64,000 nucleotides of DNA from Bradyrhizobium sp. AZCC 2262 (GTDB lineage: Bacteria > Pseudomonadota > Alphaproteobacteria > Rhizobiales > Xanthobacteraceae). Of this stretch, positions 47,303-55,891 are shown piece by piece. Location of the stretch: NCBI RefSeq assembly GCF_036924535.1, contig NZ_JAZHRT010000001.1, positions 4,774,001-4,838,000 of the forward strand, written 5' to 3'. Made by a program: the position numbers and the translations under genes. Under the pieces are notes generated by a model. It was not told the DNA's origin. It saw only the letters and a list, made by a program, of their open reading frames with translations, and did not search any database. Each line of letters opens with the position of its first letter. Within the stretch, counting starts at the first letter, position 1.

Positions 47303-48354
47303 GCCGCCGCCAGCGGGCGGACGCGCAGCGCACCGCGCAGGCCGGCGGCGGTGCCGACGAGAATACCGGCGAAGGCGATCAGCGACGCCAGCGCCAGCGT
47401 CGAAAATCCCGTCAGTCCCTGCCCGATCGAGCAGCCAAACGCCATCACGCCGCCCGCGCCCATCAGTGCTGCGCCGCCACCCGAGCGCAGCATGTGGCGC
47501 GGCGATTGGAAGCCCTCGAGGTGGAAACGTCCGGTCAGCAGCGCGGTCGCGAGGCTGCCGGCGAATACGCCGAACACCGTGACGATGCCGAAATTGAGCG
47601 TCGATCCCGTCGACAGCATGACATACTGCAGCGCGTCGGCGATCGGCGCGATGAAGGTGAGCGAAGTCACCGGCGTCGGGTTGAAATCATCGGCGCCGAG
47701 ATAGCCGGTCGCGAACCAGCCGGCCGCCACCAGCAGGCCGACCGCGAGACCCGCGGCGATCTGCCCCGCCGAGCGCCGGAACGCCGGCTGCGCAAAGGCG
47801 AAGATAATCAGCGCCGCCGAGATGATCGAGGCTGCCAGCATGCGCGCGGCCGGTGCGCTCAAGCCTGCGGCGGCGAACAGCGCCGGCACCGAGTTTGCCG
47901 TTGCCGTGGTCTGGGACGCAGCGACCATTGCAATACGCGGCGGCGCGATCAGGCCCTTCAGCGCCATTTGCGCGAAAATCGCCAGTACCACCACCACCAC
48001 GAAGGAACGGAGATTGCCGCGCCCGAGCAGCACCAGCGCGCGCGAGCCGCAGCCGTTCGACAGCACCATGCCGTAACCGAACAAGAGGCCACCGAAGAAC
48101 ATCACCGGCGCCGAGAACGAAGACTGCAGATAGATCGACTTGCCGATATCGACGAGCCCGGCCGCCGCCAGCAATTGCGTCGCGGCGACCGCCACGCCGA
48201 TCGCCAGCGCATAGGTGCGGACCAGCCGGCCATCGCCTTCTGCCAGCCAGCCGCGCATGCCGCTCATCAAGCAGAAGCCGCTGAGAAGCCCGACCGCGCC
48301 ATAGATCAGGCCGATCGCGAGGGCTGAGAGCATGACGATGGTGGTGGACTCCAT
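47299..48354 (-). CDS. YeeE/YedE family sulfur (thiosulfate-type) permease
   Basis: 351-residue membrane protein with about ten hydrophobic segments, of the DUF395 family that includes thiosulfate transporters of the TsuA type. The conserved cysteine motifs are present twice: LSNGCGSRALVLLGRGNLRS in the first half and AFGCSIGQGLTGFSTLAL in the second. It is full length as a fused two-repeat YeeE. Convergent with the OsmC fusion, the stops overlapping in ctag. It probably imports a small sulfur compound. Confidence 0.92.
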   Translation of the reverse strand: MESTTIVMLSALAIGLIYGAVGLLSGFCLMSGMRGWLAEGDGRLVRTYALAIGVAVAATQLLAAAGLVDIGKSIYLQSSFSAPVMFFGGLLFGYGMVLSNGCGSRALVLLGRGNLRSFVVVVVLAIFAQMALKGLIAPPRIAMVAASQTTATANSVPALFAAAGLSAPAARMLAASIISAALIIFAFAQPAFRRSAGQIAAGLAVGLLVAAGWFATGYLGADDFNPTPVTSLTFIAPIADALQYVMLSTGSTLNFGIVTVFGVFAGSLATALLTGRFHLEGFQSPRHMLRSGGGAALMGAGGVMAFGCSIGQGLTGFSTLALASLIAFAGILVGTAAGLRGALRVRPLAAA

Positions 48355-48367
48355 GGCTTCGCTCCCG

Positions 48368-49384
48368 TCACGCCGGCCGCAGGATCACGCGGTCACGCGA
48401 AGAGCCGGCGACTGCAACGAAGGCAGCCTTGGCTTGATCCAGCGGATAGATCGCGTTCGGCTTGATCGGAAACGGCTTGAGATGACCGCTGGCGAAGCCC
48501 GGGCCGAGTTCCTTCAGCACCGCGCCGGTTGCGACCGAAGACAGGCCGAGCGTATCTATGCCAACATAAGTGTGCTGGCCGCGATAGAATTCCAGGATGT
48601 TGAACTGCACGATGCGATCAACGGCGGCGATCAGGATCTGCCGCCCGCGCAAGCCGAGCGATTGATGCGCGGCCTGGAAATAGGGATCGCCGACCGTATT
48701 GAACACGATATCGGCGCCCTTGCCGTCGGTGAGTTCGCGAACGCGCGCCGCGACATCGGTTGCGGAGGCGTCGATGACCTCGACCGGAGAATTGGCGTGA
48801 CCTTCGTAAGCCTCGTTCTTGCGCACCACGCCGATCACGCGCGCGCCGTGCCAGCTTGCGATCTGCACCGCCGCCTGCCCGACCTTGCCATTAACGCCCA
48901 TGACAAGCACGGTCTCGCCGGCCTTGGGAATGACGGCGCGCCGCAGGCCTTCCATCGCGGTGACGAAGGGCACGCCGATGCCGGCGGCCTCCTCCCATGA
49001 AATGCTATCAGGCTTTTCCACCGCCGCATCGGCTTCGACCACCAGATGCGTGGCGTGGGTGCCGTCGCGGCGAATGCCGAGATCGCCGGACGAGCCGAAC
49101 ACCTCGTGCCCGATCCAGCCCGCAGGCCCGTCGATCACGATGCCCGCATAGTCGCGGCCCGGCGTGCGCGGAAATATCGCATAAGGCATCAGGCCGGTCG
49201 CGGCCTTCACATCCGACGGATTGACGGCGGCGGCCTTGACCTCGATCAGCAGGTCGTTTTCGCCGCGTGACAGCGGGCGCGTCTCGATCACAGGCGCGAG
49301 CGAAGCGGCGTCCACCACTTTCGCCGACAGGCGCACGCAGCGGGCCTGGACCGTATGACTATCTGATTTGGGAACCGACTTCAC
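48368..49384 (-). CDS. Zinc-independent quinone oxidoreductase-like (MDR family) protein
   Basis: 338 residues from the GTG at 49384, preceded by accggaga. Medium-chain dehydrogenase fold: GroES-like N-domain with VKAAAVNPSDVKAATGLMP and GRDYAGIV, then the cofactor motif VLVMGVNGKVGQAAVQIA in place of the more usual AxxGGVG. Zinc-ligand residues are missing, as in quinone oxidoreductases (QOR). NADPH-dependent reduction of quinones or enones is the family reaction. It lies 13 bases downstream of the sulfur permease start, on the same strand, and may be cotranscribed with it. Confidence 0.88.
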   Translation of the reverse strand: MKSVPKSDSHTVQARCVRLSAKVVDAASLAPVIETRPLSRGENDLLIEVKAAAVNPSDVKAATGLMPYAIFPRTPGRDYAGIVIDGPAGWIGHEVFGSSGDLGIRRDGTHATHLVVEADAAVEKPDSISWEEAAGIGVPFVTAMEGLRRAVIPKAGETVLVMGVNGKVGQAAVQIASWHGARVIGVVRKNEAYEGHANSPVEVIDASATDVAARVRELTDGKGADIVFNTVGDPYFQAAHQSLGLRGRQILIAAVDRIVQFNILEFYRGQHTYVGIDTLGLSSVATGAVLKELGPGFASGHLKPFPIKPNAIYPLDQAKAAFVAVAGSSRDRVILRPA

Positions 49385-49478
49385 AATGTCTCCGGTAGAC
49401 CTGAACGCTATTAACGCCACGTAACGTGACAGCTTGGTCCCATGACTAACGGACCGATCGTTTAGTTCAAGCGGCTTA

Positions 49479-49796
49479 TCAATCCGCTGATAGCCTGGAA
49501 GGATGCCGCGATCTACGCGCGGAAAGCTGCCGTAACGCCGCGAGATCGCCCCGCACGAAGGCCTCCTTCTTCGCCCTGCTCCACTTCTTGAGTTTGCGTT
49601 CGTTCTCGATGGCATCGGTGATGCGATCGAACCATTGTGAGAACACGAGCGTCACCGGTCGCCTGGTGGCGGTGTACCCGCCAAGCGTCCCAGCGTTGTG
49701 CTGGGCAATTCTTATTTCCAGTGTCGTTCTCGTTGTTCCAACGTAGAAGCTCCCGTCCGCACATCGAAGGATGTAGAGAAAGGCTCCTTCCACCAT
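49479..49796 (-). CDS. GIY-YIG domain protein (UPF0213/YhbQ-like)
   Basis: 105-residue single-domain GIY-YIG protein from the ATG at 49796, preceded by gaggggac. The motif is FLYILRCADGSFYVGTT, with conserved Arg in the IRIAQHNAG region and the metal-binding Glu in AIENERKLKKWSRAKKEAF. The family resembles small chromosomal nucleases of unclear function, sometimes linked to DNA repair. It lies upstream of the quinone oxidoreductase with a 94-base gap and borders a family B repeat. It is an ordinary chromosomal gene, not part of an intron or homing element as far as I can see. Confidence 0.92.
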   Translation of the reverse strand: MVEGAFLYILRCADGSFYVGTTRTTLEIRIAQHNAGTLGGYTATRRPVTLVFSQWFDRITDAIENERKLKKWSRAKKEAFVRGDLAALRQLSARRSRHPSRLSAD

Positions 49797-49822
49797 TTTG
49801 TCCCCTCATACTTCGCTCTAGG

Positions 49823-49925
49823 TCCTCATCCTGAGGAGCGGCGTCAGCCGCGTCTCGAAGGATGCAGGCCCGTCTGTGGCCTCATGGTTCGAGACGGCGC
49901 TTCGCGCCTCCTCACCATGAGGGGA
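49823..49925. repeat. Intergenic palindromic element, family B
   Basis: cctcatcctgaggagcggcg with cgcgtctcgaaggatgc, then cctcatggttcgagacggcg and cgcgcctcctcaccatgagg. It lies between paaK and the GIY-YIG gene. Confidence 0.88.
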
Positions 49926-49930
49926 AACGG

Positions 49931-51262
49931 TTACCCTTTCGGCCGCTTGTCGTAAACACGTTTCGCCTTGCCCAGCGAACGTTCCAACGTGTTCGGCGCC
50001 ACGGCCTTGATGCGGGCGGTGATGCCGATGGTGTTCTTGATGAAGACCGAGACCTTTTCGGCGTGTGCGGGCAATCCGCTGCCGTCCCAGTGTTCGGGGC
50101 GAGCTTCGGCGAGCACGGTCATCACGTCCATGCGTCCCTGGCGCGTCAGTTCGATGATGAAATGGCCGCCGCACCAGTCGGTCGCGAGCAATGCTTCCTC
50201 GATCTGGGTCGGGAACACGTTGACGCCGCGCAGGATGATCATGTCGTCGGAACGGCCGGTGACCTTTTCCATGCGCCGCATGCCGGGCCGCGCCGTGCCG
50301 GGCAACAGCCGTGTCAGGTCGCGGGTGCGATAGCGGATGATCGGAAAGCCTTGCTTGGTCAGCGAAGTGAAGACCAGTTCGCCCTTCTCGCCGTCGGGCA
50401 GCACCGCGCCGGTCTCGGGATCGATCACCTCGGGATAGAAATGATCCTCCCAGATGTGCAGGCCGTCCTTGGTCTCCACGCATTCCTGCGCCACGCCGGG
50501 GCCGATCACCTCTGAGAGGCCGTAAATATCGGTGGCCTCCATATCAAAGGTCTGCTCGATCTCGGCGCGCATGGCGTTGGTCCACGGCTCGGCGCCGAAG
50601 ATGCCGAACTTCAACGACGATTCTCTGGGATCGAGGCCCTGCCGCTTGAATTCGTCCGATATCGCCAGCATGTAGCTCGGCGTCACCGTGATGATGTCGG
50701 GCTTGAAATCGTTGATCAGTTGCACCTGCCGCTCGGTCATGCCGCCGGAGACCGGCACCACCGTGCAGCCGAGCCGTTCGGCGCCGTAATGCGCGCCGAG
50801 GCCGCCGGTGAACAGGCCGTAGCCATAGGCGTTGTGCATCAGCATGCCAGTGCGACCGCCGGCGGCGCGGATCGAGCGCGCCATCACGTCGGCCCAGATG
50901 TCGATATCGCCTTGGGTGTAGCCGACCACGATCGGCTTGCCGGTCGTGCCAGAAGAGGCGTGGACGCGGACCAGCTTTTCGCGCGGCACCGCAAACATGT
51001 TGAAGGGGTAATTGTCGCGCAGGTCGGTTTTCACCGTGAACGGGAACCTGGCGAGGTCGGCGAGTTGCCTGAAATCGGACGGATGCACGCCGGCCGCATC
51101 AAACGCCTTCCGGTAATGCGCGACGTTATCGTAGGCGTGCTTGATCGACCAGGCGAGGCGCCCGGTCTGCAGCGCCATGATCTCGTCGCGCGAGGCGCGC
51201 TCGGCTTCGTCCAACTCGGGGTGATAGCCGCTTCCGCTGGATTTCAATCTTGCCATGGCCAT
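49931..51262 (-). CDS. paaK: Phenylacetate-CoA ligase PaaK
   Basis: Activates phenylacetate to phenylacetyl-CoA with ATP, the entry step of the pathway. 443 residues from the ATG at 51262 (a second ATG is at 51256), with agggga upstream. The ATP-binding motif is VHASSGTTGKPIVVGYT, LKFGIFGAEPWTNAMR and ATDIYGLSEVIGPGVA follow, and the late DMIILRGVNVFPTQIE is typical of PaaK. Cytoplasmic. Last gene of the paa cluster, 19 bases after paaI. Confidence 0.96.
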   Translation of the reverse strand: MAMARLKSSGSGYHPELDEAERASRDEIMALQTGRLAWSIKHAYDNVAHYRKAFDAAGVHPSDFRQLADLARFPFTVKTDLRDNYPFNMFAVPREKLVRVHASSGTTGKPIVVGYTQGDIDIWADVMARSIRAAGGRTGMLMHNAYGYGLFTGGLGAHYGAERLGCTVVPVSGGMTERQVQLINDFKPDIITVTPSYMLAISDEFKRQGLDPRESSLKFGIFGAEPWTNAMRAEIEQTFDMEATDIYGLSEVIGPGVAQECVETKDGLHIWEDHFYPEVIDPETGAVLPDGEKGELVFTSLTKQGFPIIRYRTRDLTRLLPGTARPGMRRMEKVTGRSDDMIILRGVNVFPTQIEEALLATDWCGGHFIIELTRQGRMDVMTVLAEARPEHWDGSGLPAHAEKVSVFIKNTIGITARIKAVAPNTLERSLGKAKRVYDKRPKG

Positions 51263-51281
51263 GGCGCGTTCCCCTTGCTTG

Positions 51282-51740
51282 CTATTTTGGTGTGGCCGCG
51301 TTGTTCGCACTCGGCAGCCACGTCCCGGCGATGGTGCGGGAGTGGCCGCGAAACTCGGCGATCACGACATCGCCGGCCGTGACACGAACGTCGTAGATTC
51401 CGGACCGTCCATTGCGCGAAATTTCCCGCGCTGTCGCGACCAGCACATCGCCGAGCTTCCCCGGACGGATGAAGGTGATGTCGCATTGCGCGGCGACCGC
51501 ACGCTCGTTGCGGGAGTTGCAGGCAAAGGCGAAGGTGGAATCGGCCAACAGGAAGATGAAGCCGCCATGGGCGATGCGCTGTCCGTTGACCATGTGCGGC
51601 GCCACCGTCATCGTCAGCGTCGCCTGCCCGGGCTTGACCTCGACAATCTTCATGCCGAGGCCCTTGCTGGCGTCGTCTTCCTTCCACATCGCATCCGCGC
51701 AGGCGCGGGCGATATCGTCGGGCGAAAGCGCGACGTTCAT
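51282..51740 (-). CDS. paaI: Hydroxyphenylacetyl-CoA thioesterase PaaI
   Basis: 152-residue hotdog-fold thioesterase that releases CoA from dead-end (hydroxy)phenylacetyl-CoA intermediates. The start is the ATG at 51740 (MNVALSPDDIARACADAMW), with no strong ribosome site. The core motif NGQRIAHGGFIFLLADSTFA and QCDITFIRPGKLGDVLVA are diagnostic of PaaI. It lies upstream of paaK and 233 bases downstream of paaE; that gap holds a family D repeat, so it may have a separate promoter or be read through. Confidence 0.94.
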   Translation of the reverse strand: MNVALSPDDIARACADAMWKEDDASKGLGMKIVEVKPGQATLTMTVAPHMVNGQRIAHGGFIFLLADSTFAFACNSRNERAVAAQCDITFIRPGKLGDVLVATAREISRNGRSGIYDVRVTAGDVVIAEFRGHSRTIAGTWLPSANNAATPK

Positions 51741-51885
51741 AGCGGGTTGCCCGCTCTGCGAGACAATTCCAACGTTCTCTCCCTGTGCGCACGGGCCTGT
51801 TCGAACAGGCCTCTTTACGTAGTCAGTGTTGGGACGAAGCACCGGAGTGTCAACGATCCCGCGACTCGTAGTTTCAACCACTTCT

Positions 51886-51966
51886 GTCATTCCGGGATGG
51901 TGCGTAAGCACCAGACCCGGAATCTCGAGATTCCGGGTTCGATGCTTTGCATCGCCCCGGAATGAC
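51886..51966. repeat. Intergenic palindromic element, family D, inside the paa cluster
   Basis: gtcattccgggatggtgcg with cgccccggaatgac as outer arms, and cccggaatctcgagattccggg as the inner palindrome. It lies between paaE and paaI. Another copy is at 59258-59357. Confidence 0.85.
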
Positions 51967-51973
51967 GTCGTCG

Positions 51974-53053
51974 TTACACATGATCGTAGTCCACCACGAC
52001 CTTGTCCGAACATGGCCGTGCCTGGCAGGTCAGGATAAAGCCTGCCTTCAGCTCCCACGGCTCCAGCGAATAGTTCACTTCCATCTGCGCATCGCCGTCG
52101 ACCAGCTTGGCGCGACAGGTCGAGCACATGCCGCCCTTGCAGGCGAACGGCAAATCCATGCCGGCGCGCAACGCGGCGTCGAGGATCGATTCATCCTCGG
52201 CGACCGGAACCTCGCGGCGTTTGCCGTCGATGATGAGCGAAGCCATCGCCTTCGGTGGCGCGGACGCCGCAATGACCTTCTTCGGGCGCGGCTTGCCGCC
52301 GAACTCGGAGACGAAGCGCTCGACGTGAATGCGATCCTCGGCGATGCCGATGTCACGGCAGGTCGCCTCGATATCCTCGCTCATGCCCATCGGGCCGCAG
52401 ATGAAGATGTGATCGACACTCGAGGCCGGTACCAGCGAGCGCAGCAGCACGCGCACTTTCTCGCCGTCCAGGCGGCCATGCAGGATCGGAATATCCTGCT
52501 CTTCGCCTGAGATGACATGGAAGAGCGAAAGCCGCTGCATGAAGCGGTCCTTCAGTTCCTCCAGCTCTTCGAGGAACAGCATGCTCGATGTTGAGCGGTT
52601 GCCGTAGAAGAGAAAGAAGCGGCTGTTCGGCTCACGCGCGAGCACGCCCTTGACGATCGACAGGATGGGCGTGATGCCGCTTCCCGCGGCAAAGCCGACA
52701 TAGACCCGCGTCTCATCGGGCGCATGGGCGATGCCGAAGCGGCCGGTCGGCGTCATCACGTCGAGTTCGTCGCCAGACTTCAATTCGTCCGCGGCCCAAT
52801 TGGAGAACGCGCCGCCGTCGACCTTCTTCACCGCGATGCGCAGCTCGCCGTCATCAGGGCCTGAGCAGATCGAATAGGAACGGCGCACTTCTTCGCCGTC
52901 CATCGTCGTGCGCAGGGTGAGGTATTGCCCCGGCATGAAGCTGTAGTCGTCTTCCAGTTCCTTCGGGATTGTAAACGTCATCGAGATTGCATCCGCGGCT
53001 TCACGGCGGAGATCGTTGACGGCAAGACGATGAAAGCGCGGAGCGTGGGACAT
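51974..53053 (-). CDS. paaE: Phenylacetyl-CoA epoxidase reductase subunit PaaE
   Basis: 359-residue electron-transfer subunit carrying electrons from NADPH to the PaaABC oxygenase. N-terminal FAD-binding half has RRSYSICS, the NAD half GFAAGSGITPILSI and ICGPMGMSEDI, and the C-terminal plant-type 2Fe-2S domain has cysteines in ACKGGMCSTCRAKL and LTCQARPC. Start ATG 53053 is 2 bases after the paaD stop, so it is translationally coupled with little ribosome site of its own. Confidence 0.96.
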   Translation of the reverse strand: MSHAPRFHRLAVNDLRREAADAISMTFTIPKELEDDYSFMPGQYLTLRTTMDGEEVRRSYSICSGPDDGELRIAVKKVDGGAFSNWAADELKSGDELDVMTPTGRFGIAHAPDETRVYVGFAAGSGITPILSIVKGVLAREPNSRFFLFYGNRSTSSMLFLEELEELKDRFMQRLSLFHVISGEEQDIPILHGRLDGEKVRVLLRSLVPASSVDHIFICGPMGMSEDIEATCRDIGIAEDRIHVERFVSEFGGKPRPKKVIAASAPPKAMASLIIDGKRREVPVAEDESILDAALRAGMDLPFACKGGMCSTCRAKLVDGDAQMEVNYSLEPWELKAGFILTCQARPCSDKVVVDYDHV

Positions 53054-53055
53054 GA

Positions 53056-53559
53056 TCAATGACACTTGAAATAGTCGAACGGCTCGCGGCAGCTCTTGCA
53101 GCGCCATAGCGCCTTGCAGGAGGTCGAGCCGAATTCGGACAGCAGTTCGGTGTTGACCGAGCGGCACTGCGGACAAGCCACTTGCTGTTCGCCGAACAGC
53201 GCGCGGCGTGAACTGGAGGCCTGCGGCGGGGCGATGCCGTAGGCACGGAGCTTGTTGCGGCCATCCTCGCTCATCCAGTCGGTGGTCCAGGCCGGCGACA
53301 GCACGGTGCGAACGGTCGGCCGCGCAATGCCAGCGCGCTCCAGCGCCAGCTCGATCTCGAGCGCGATCATGTTCATCGCAGGACAGCCGGAATAGGTTGG
53401 CGTGATCGCGACCTCGACGCGGCCGTCATGGACCTCGACCTCTCGCAGCACGCCGAGGTCGGCGATCGTGAGCACGGGGATTTCGGGATCGACCACCTGC
53501 GACGCCGCGTCCCAGGCACGGCGGCGCAGGTCGAAATCGCCTGATACAGCCGTCACCAT
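53056..53559 (-). CDS. paaD: Phenylacetyl-CoA epoxidase assembly protein PaaD
   Basis: 167-residue MIP18/DUF59-type protein needed for activity of the epoxidase, also called PaaJ in some nomenclatures. N-terminal DUF59 part: QVVDPEIPVLTIADLGVLR and ITPTYSGCPAMNMIALEIE. The C-terminus has four cysteines as CPQC and CKSC pairs for zinc or Fe-S binding. The start overlaps the paaC stop by 7 bases. Confidence 0.95.
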   Translation of the reverse strand: MVTAVSGDFDLRRRAWDAASQVVDPEIPVLTIADLGVLREVEVHDGRVEVAITPTYSGCPAMNMIALEIELALERAGIARPTVRTVLSPAWTTDWMSEDGRNKLRAYGIAPPQASSSRRALFGEQQVACPQCRSVNTELLSEFGSTSCKALWRCKSCREPFDYFKCH

Positions 53560-54329
53560 GTCGCCCCCGGAAAGGTCCGCTGCATCGACTGCAGTTCACT
53601 GAGGAGATGGCCGAGATGCTCGCTGTGCCGGCCGCTGCGGCCGCCCTGCTGCATCCAGTCGCTCTTTGGCAAGGCAAGCGTCGCCTCAGTGACGACGCCG
53701 GTGACCGTCTTCAGCCATTGCGAACGCAACGGCGCGGGATCGACCGCGACGCCGGCATCGATCAGCCCGCGTTCGCTGTCATCGACGGCAAACATCTCGC
53801 CCGTAAAAGCCCAGAGCTCGTCGATCGCTCCCTGCGCGCGGTGGTGGCTTTCCTCGGTGCCGTCGCCGAGGCGAACGATCCATTCCGAGGAATGCCTGAC
53901 ATGATAGGCGCTTTCCTTCTCCGATTTCGCCGCGATTGCAGCCAGCGTTGCGTCGCTGGAGCGCATCATTGCGCGCCAATAGAGATCGGCGAAAGTCGCA
54001 TAGAAGAACTGCCGCACCATGGTGCGCGCGAAATCGCCGTTCGGTTGTTCCAGCAGCAGCAGATTGCGGTATTGCCTGACGTCGCGCAGATAGGCGAACT
54101 TGTCTTCGTCGTTGCCCTTGCCTTCGACCTTGGCGGCGTAGGAATAGAGCTCGCGCGCCTGGCCGAGCAGATCGAGGCCCATATTGGCGAGCGCCATGTC
54201 CTCTTCCAGCATCGGCGCGTGGCCGCACCATTCCGACAGCCGATGGCCCAGGATCAGCGCGTCGTCAGCGCGGCGCAGCGTGTAGAGCACCAATGGCGTT
54301 TCGGAGACGGTGATGTTGGCTACGGTCAT
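53553..54329 (-). CDS. paaC: Phenylacetyl-CoA epoxidase structural subunit PaaC
   Basis: 258-residue ferritin-like partner of PaaA with no metal site of its own, required for the epoxidase complex. I use the ATG at 54329 (MTVANITVSETPLVLYTL) because aggtga precedes it; ATGs at 54350-54344 lack a ribosome site. Typical segments are DDALILGHRLSEWCGHAPM and NMGLDLLGQARELYSYAA. It is separated from paaB by a 191-base gap filled with a family B repeat, odd for genes of one complex. Confidence 0.95.
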   Translation of the reverse strand: MTVANITVSETPLVLYTLRRADDALILGHRLSEWCGHAPMLEEDMALANMGLDLLGQARELYSYAAKVEGKGNDEDKFAYLRDVRQYRNLLLLEQPNGDFARTMVRQFFYATFADLYWRAMMRSSDATLAAIAAKSEKESAYHVRHSSEWIVRLGDGTEESHHRAQGAIDELWAFTGEMFAVDDSERGLIDAGVAVDPAPLRSQWLKTVTGVVTEATLALPKSDWMQQGGRSGRHSEHLGHLLSELQSMQRTFPGATW

Positions 54330-54358
54330 GTCAATCACCTGCATCATCAAGTTCAGCC

Positions 54359-54519
54359 GTCATCCTGAGGAGCGCCGAAGGCGCGTCTCGAAGGATGGGC
54401 CGAGAATTCCGCTGTCTCCATCCTTCGAGACGCTTGCTTCGCAAGCTCCTCAGGATGACGCTTGTGTTCCTGTCCGCGAACTCATGGTTTGCGAAGGCGT
54501 CACGCCTCCGCGCCATGAA
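54359..54519. repeat. Intergenic palindromic element, family B (extended), inside the paa operon
   Basis: Units gtcatcctgaggagcgcc with gcgcgtctcgaaggatgg, then catccttcgagacgcttgc with gcaagctcctcaggatgacg, then ctcatggtttgcgaaggcg with cctccgcgccatga. It fills the gap between paaB and paaC, ending next to the paaB stop (54521). Confidence 0.88.
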
Positions 54520-54520
54520 C

Positions 54521-54808
54521 TCACATATGCCCGACTTCGTCTGGCACGTCGTAGAACGTCGGGTGGCGATAGATTTTCGACTCCGCCGGCTCGAACATCA
54601 TGCCTTTTTCGGACGGATCGGACGCGGTGATCGCGTTCGACGGAACGACCCAGATCGAGAGGCCCTCGCCGCGGCGGGTGTAGATGTCGCGCGCGGCCTG
54701 CAGCGCCAGCGTCGCGTCGGTGGCGTGCAGCGAGCCGACATGCTTGTGCGCCAGCCCGTTGCGGCTGCGAATGAAGACTTCCCAGAGCGGAATGTTGGGC
54801 GTTGCCAT
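54521..54808 (-). CDS. paaB: Phenylacetyl-CoA epoxidase subunit PaaB
   Basis: 95-residue small subunit that bridges PaaA-PaaC in the epoxidase. Start ATG 54808 follows a strong gggaga site. Characteristic sequence: PLWEVFIRSRNGLAHKHVGS, ALQAARDIYTRRGEGLSIWV and the C-terminus YDVPDEVGHM. It lies 10 bases after paaA. Confidence 0.96.
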   Translation of the reverse strand: MATPNIPLWEVFIRSRNGLAHKHVGSLHATDATLALQAARDIYTRRGEGLSIWVVPSNAITASDPSEKGMMFEPAESKIYRHPTFYDVPDEVGHM

Positions 54809-54818
54809 TTCGATCTCC

Positions 54819-55811
54819 CTACTCTGCGGCCTGCAAGGCAGCGCGCTGCCTGCGCTTTTCGGCATAGGCCAGCGCCGCATCGCGCACCCAGGCGCCGTCG
54901 TCATGCGCCTTGCGCCGCGCCGCGAGGCGGTCACGGTTGCAGGGGCCGTTGCCGGCCAACACCTGCTTGAACTCTTCCCAGTCGATCGTGCTGTATTCCC
55001 AGTTGCCGTTGGCGTTCTGCTTCATGCCGGGATCGGGAATCGTCAGGCCCAGGAATTGCGCCTGCGGGACAGTGGCATCGACGAATTTCTGGCGCAGCTC
55101 GTCGTTTGAAAAACGCTTGATCTTCCATTTGGTCGAGGTGTCGCTGTGCTGGCTGGCCTGGTCGGGCGGACCGAACATCATCAGCACCGGCCACCACCAG
55201 CGATCCAGCGCGTTCTGCGCCATCGCCTTTTGCTCGTCAGTGCCGCGGCACAGCGTCAGCATGATCTCAAAGCCCTGGCGCTGATGAAAGGATTCTTCCT
55301 TGCAGACGCGGATCATCGCACGCGCGTAAGGTCCGTAGGAGCAACGACACAGCGGGATCTGGTTCATGATCGCAGCGCCATCGACCAGCCAGCCGATCGT
55401 GCCGATGTCGGCCCAGGTCAGCGTCGGGTAGTTGAAGATCGAGGAATACTTTGCCTTGCCTGCCAGCATCAGGTCGACCAGCTCCTCGCGCGAGGTGCCG
55501 AGCGTTTCGGCGGCCGCGTAGAGATAAAGTCCGTGGCCGCATTCGTCCTGCACTTTGGCGAGCAGCGCGGCCTTGCGGCGCAGCGACGGCGCGCGCGTGA
55601 TCCAGTTGCCTTCGGGCAGCATGCCGACGATTTCGGAATGCGCGTGCTGCGAAATCTGCCGCGTCAGGGTCTTGCGATAGGCCGCCGGCATCCAGTCGTT
55701 CGGCTCGATGCGCTCCTCGGCATCGATGCGCGCCTGGAACTGCGCTGCCCGCTCGGCGTCCTCAATATTGCGGTCTTCGCCATCCGACGAATTGAGCGCC
55801 TGCGTATACAT
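54819..55811 (-). CDS. paaA: Phenylacetyl-CoA epoxidase catalytic subunit PaaA
   Basis: 330-residue di-iron oxygenase subunit that epoxidises the ring of phenylacetyl-CoA. Start ATG 55811 follows agggagg. The iron ligands are visible in [17 protein letters not shown] and [15 protein letters not shown] (E-x2-H pairs). Also typical: [15 protein letters not shown] and [20 protein letters not shown]. It is the first structural gene, directly after an AT-rich promoter that follows paaX. Confidence 0.97.
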   Translation of the reverse strand: MYTQALNSSDGEDRNIEDAERAAQFQARIDAEERIEPNDWMPAAYRKTLTRQISQHAHSEIVGMLPEGNWITRAPSLRRKAALLAKVQDECGHGLYLYAAAETLGTSREELVDLMLAGKAKYSSIFNYPTLTWADIGTIGWLVDGAAIMNQIPLCRCSYGPYARAMIRVCKEESFHQRQGFEIMLTLCRGTDEQKAMAQNALDRWWWPVLMMFGPPDQASQHSDTSTKWKIKRFSNDELRQKFVDATVPQAQFLGLTIPDPGMKQNANGNWEYSTIDWEEFKQVLAGNGPCNRDRLAARRKAHDDGAWVRDAALAYAEKRRQRAALQAAE

Positions 55812-55837
55812 GGCGGACCTCCCTGATATCGTTGGAG

Positions 55838-55891
55838 CATAATATATAACAAAAATTATGTATTGCAATATATTTATGTAACATATTTATG
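55838..55891 (-). promoter_or_regulatory. AT-rich promoter/operator between paaX and paaA
   Basis: A very AT-rich stretch in a GC-rich genome. On the minus strand TTGCAA (55868-55863) and TATATT (55846-55841) are 16 bases apart, a plausible sigma70 promoter for paaA. The 10-bp palindrome TATTGCAATA (55861-55870) and two direct repeats atatttatg (55870-55878, 55883-55891, 13-base period) are candidate PaaX-type operator sites. Confidence 0.65.

Noticed and set aside
49479..49796. GIY-YIG gene as a homing endonuclease
   Set aside because: Small stand-alone domain of the YhbQ/UPF0213 type with no intron or intein context.
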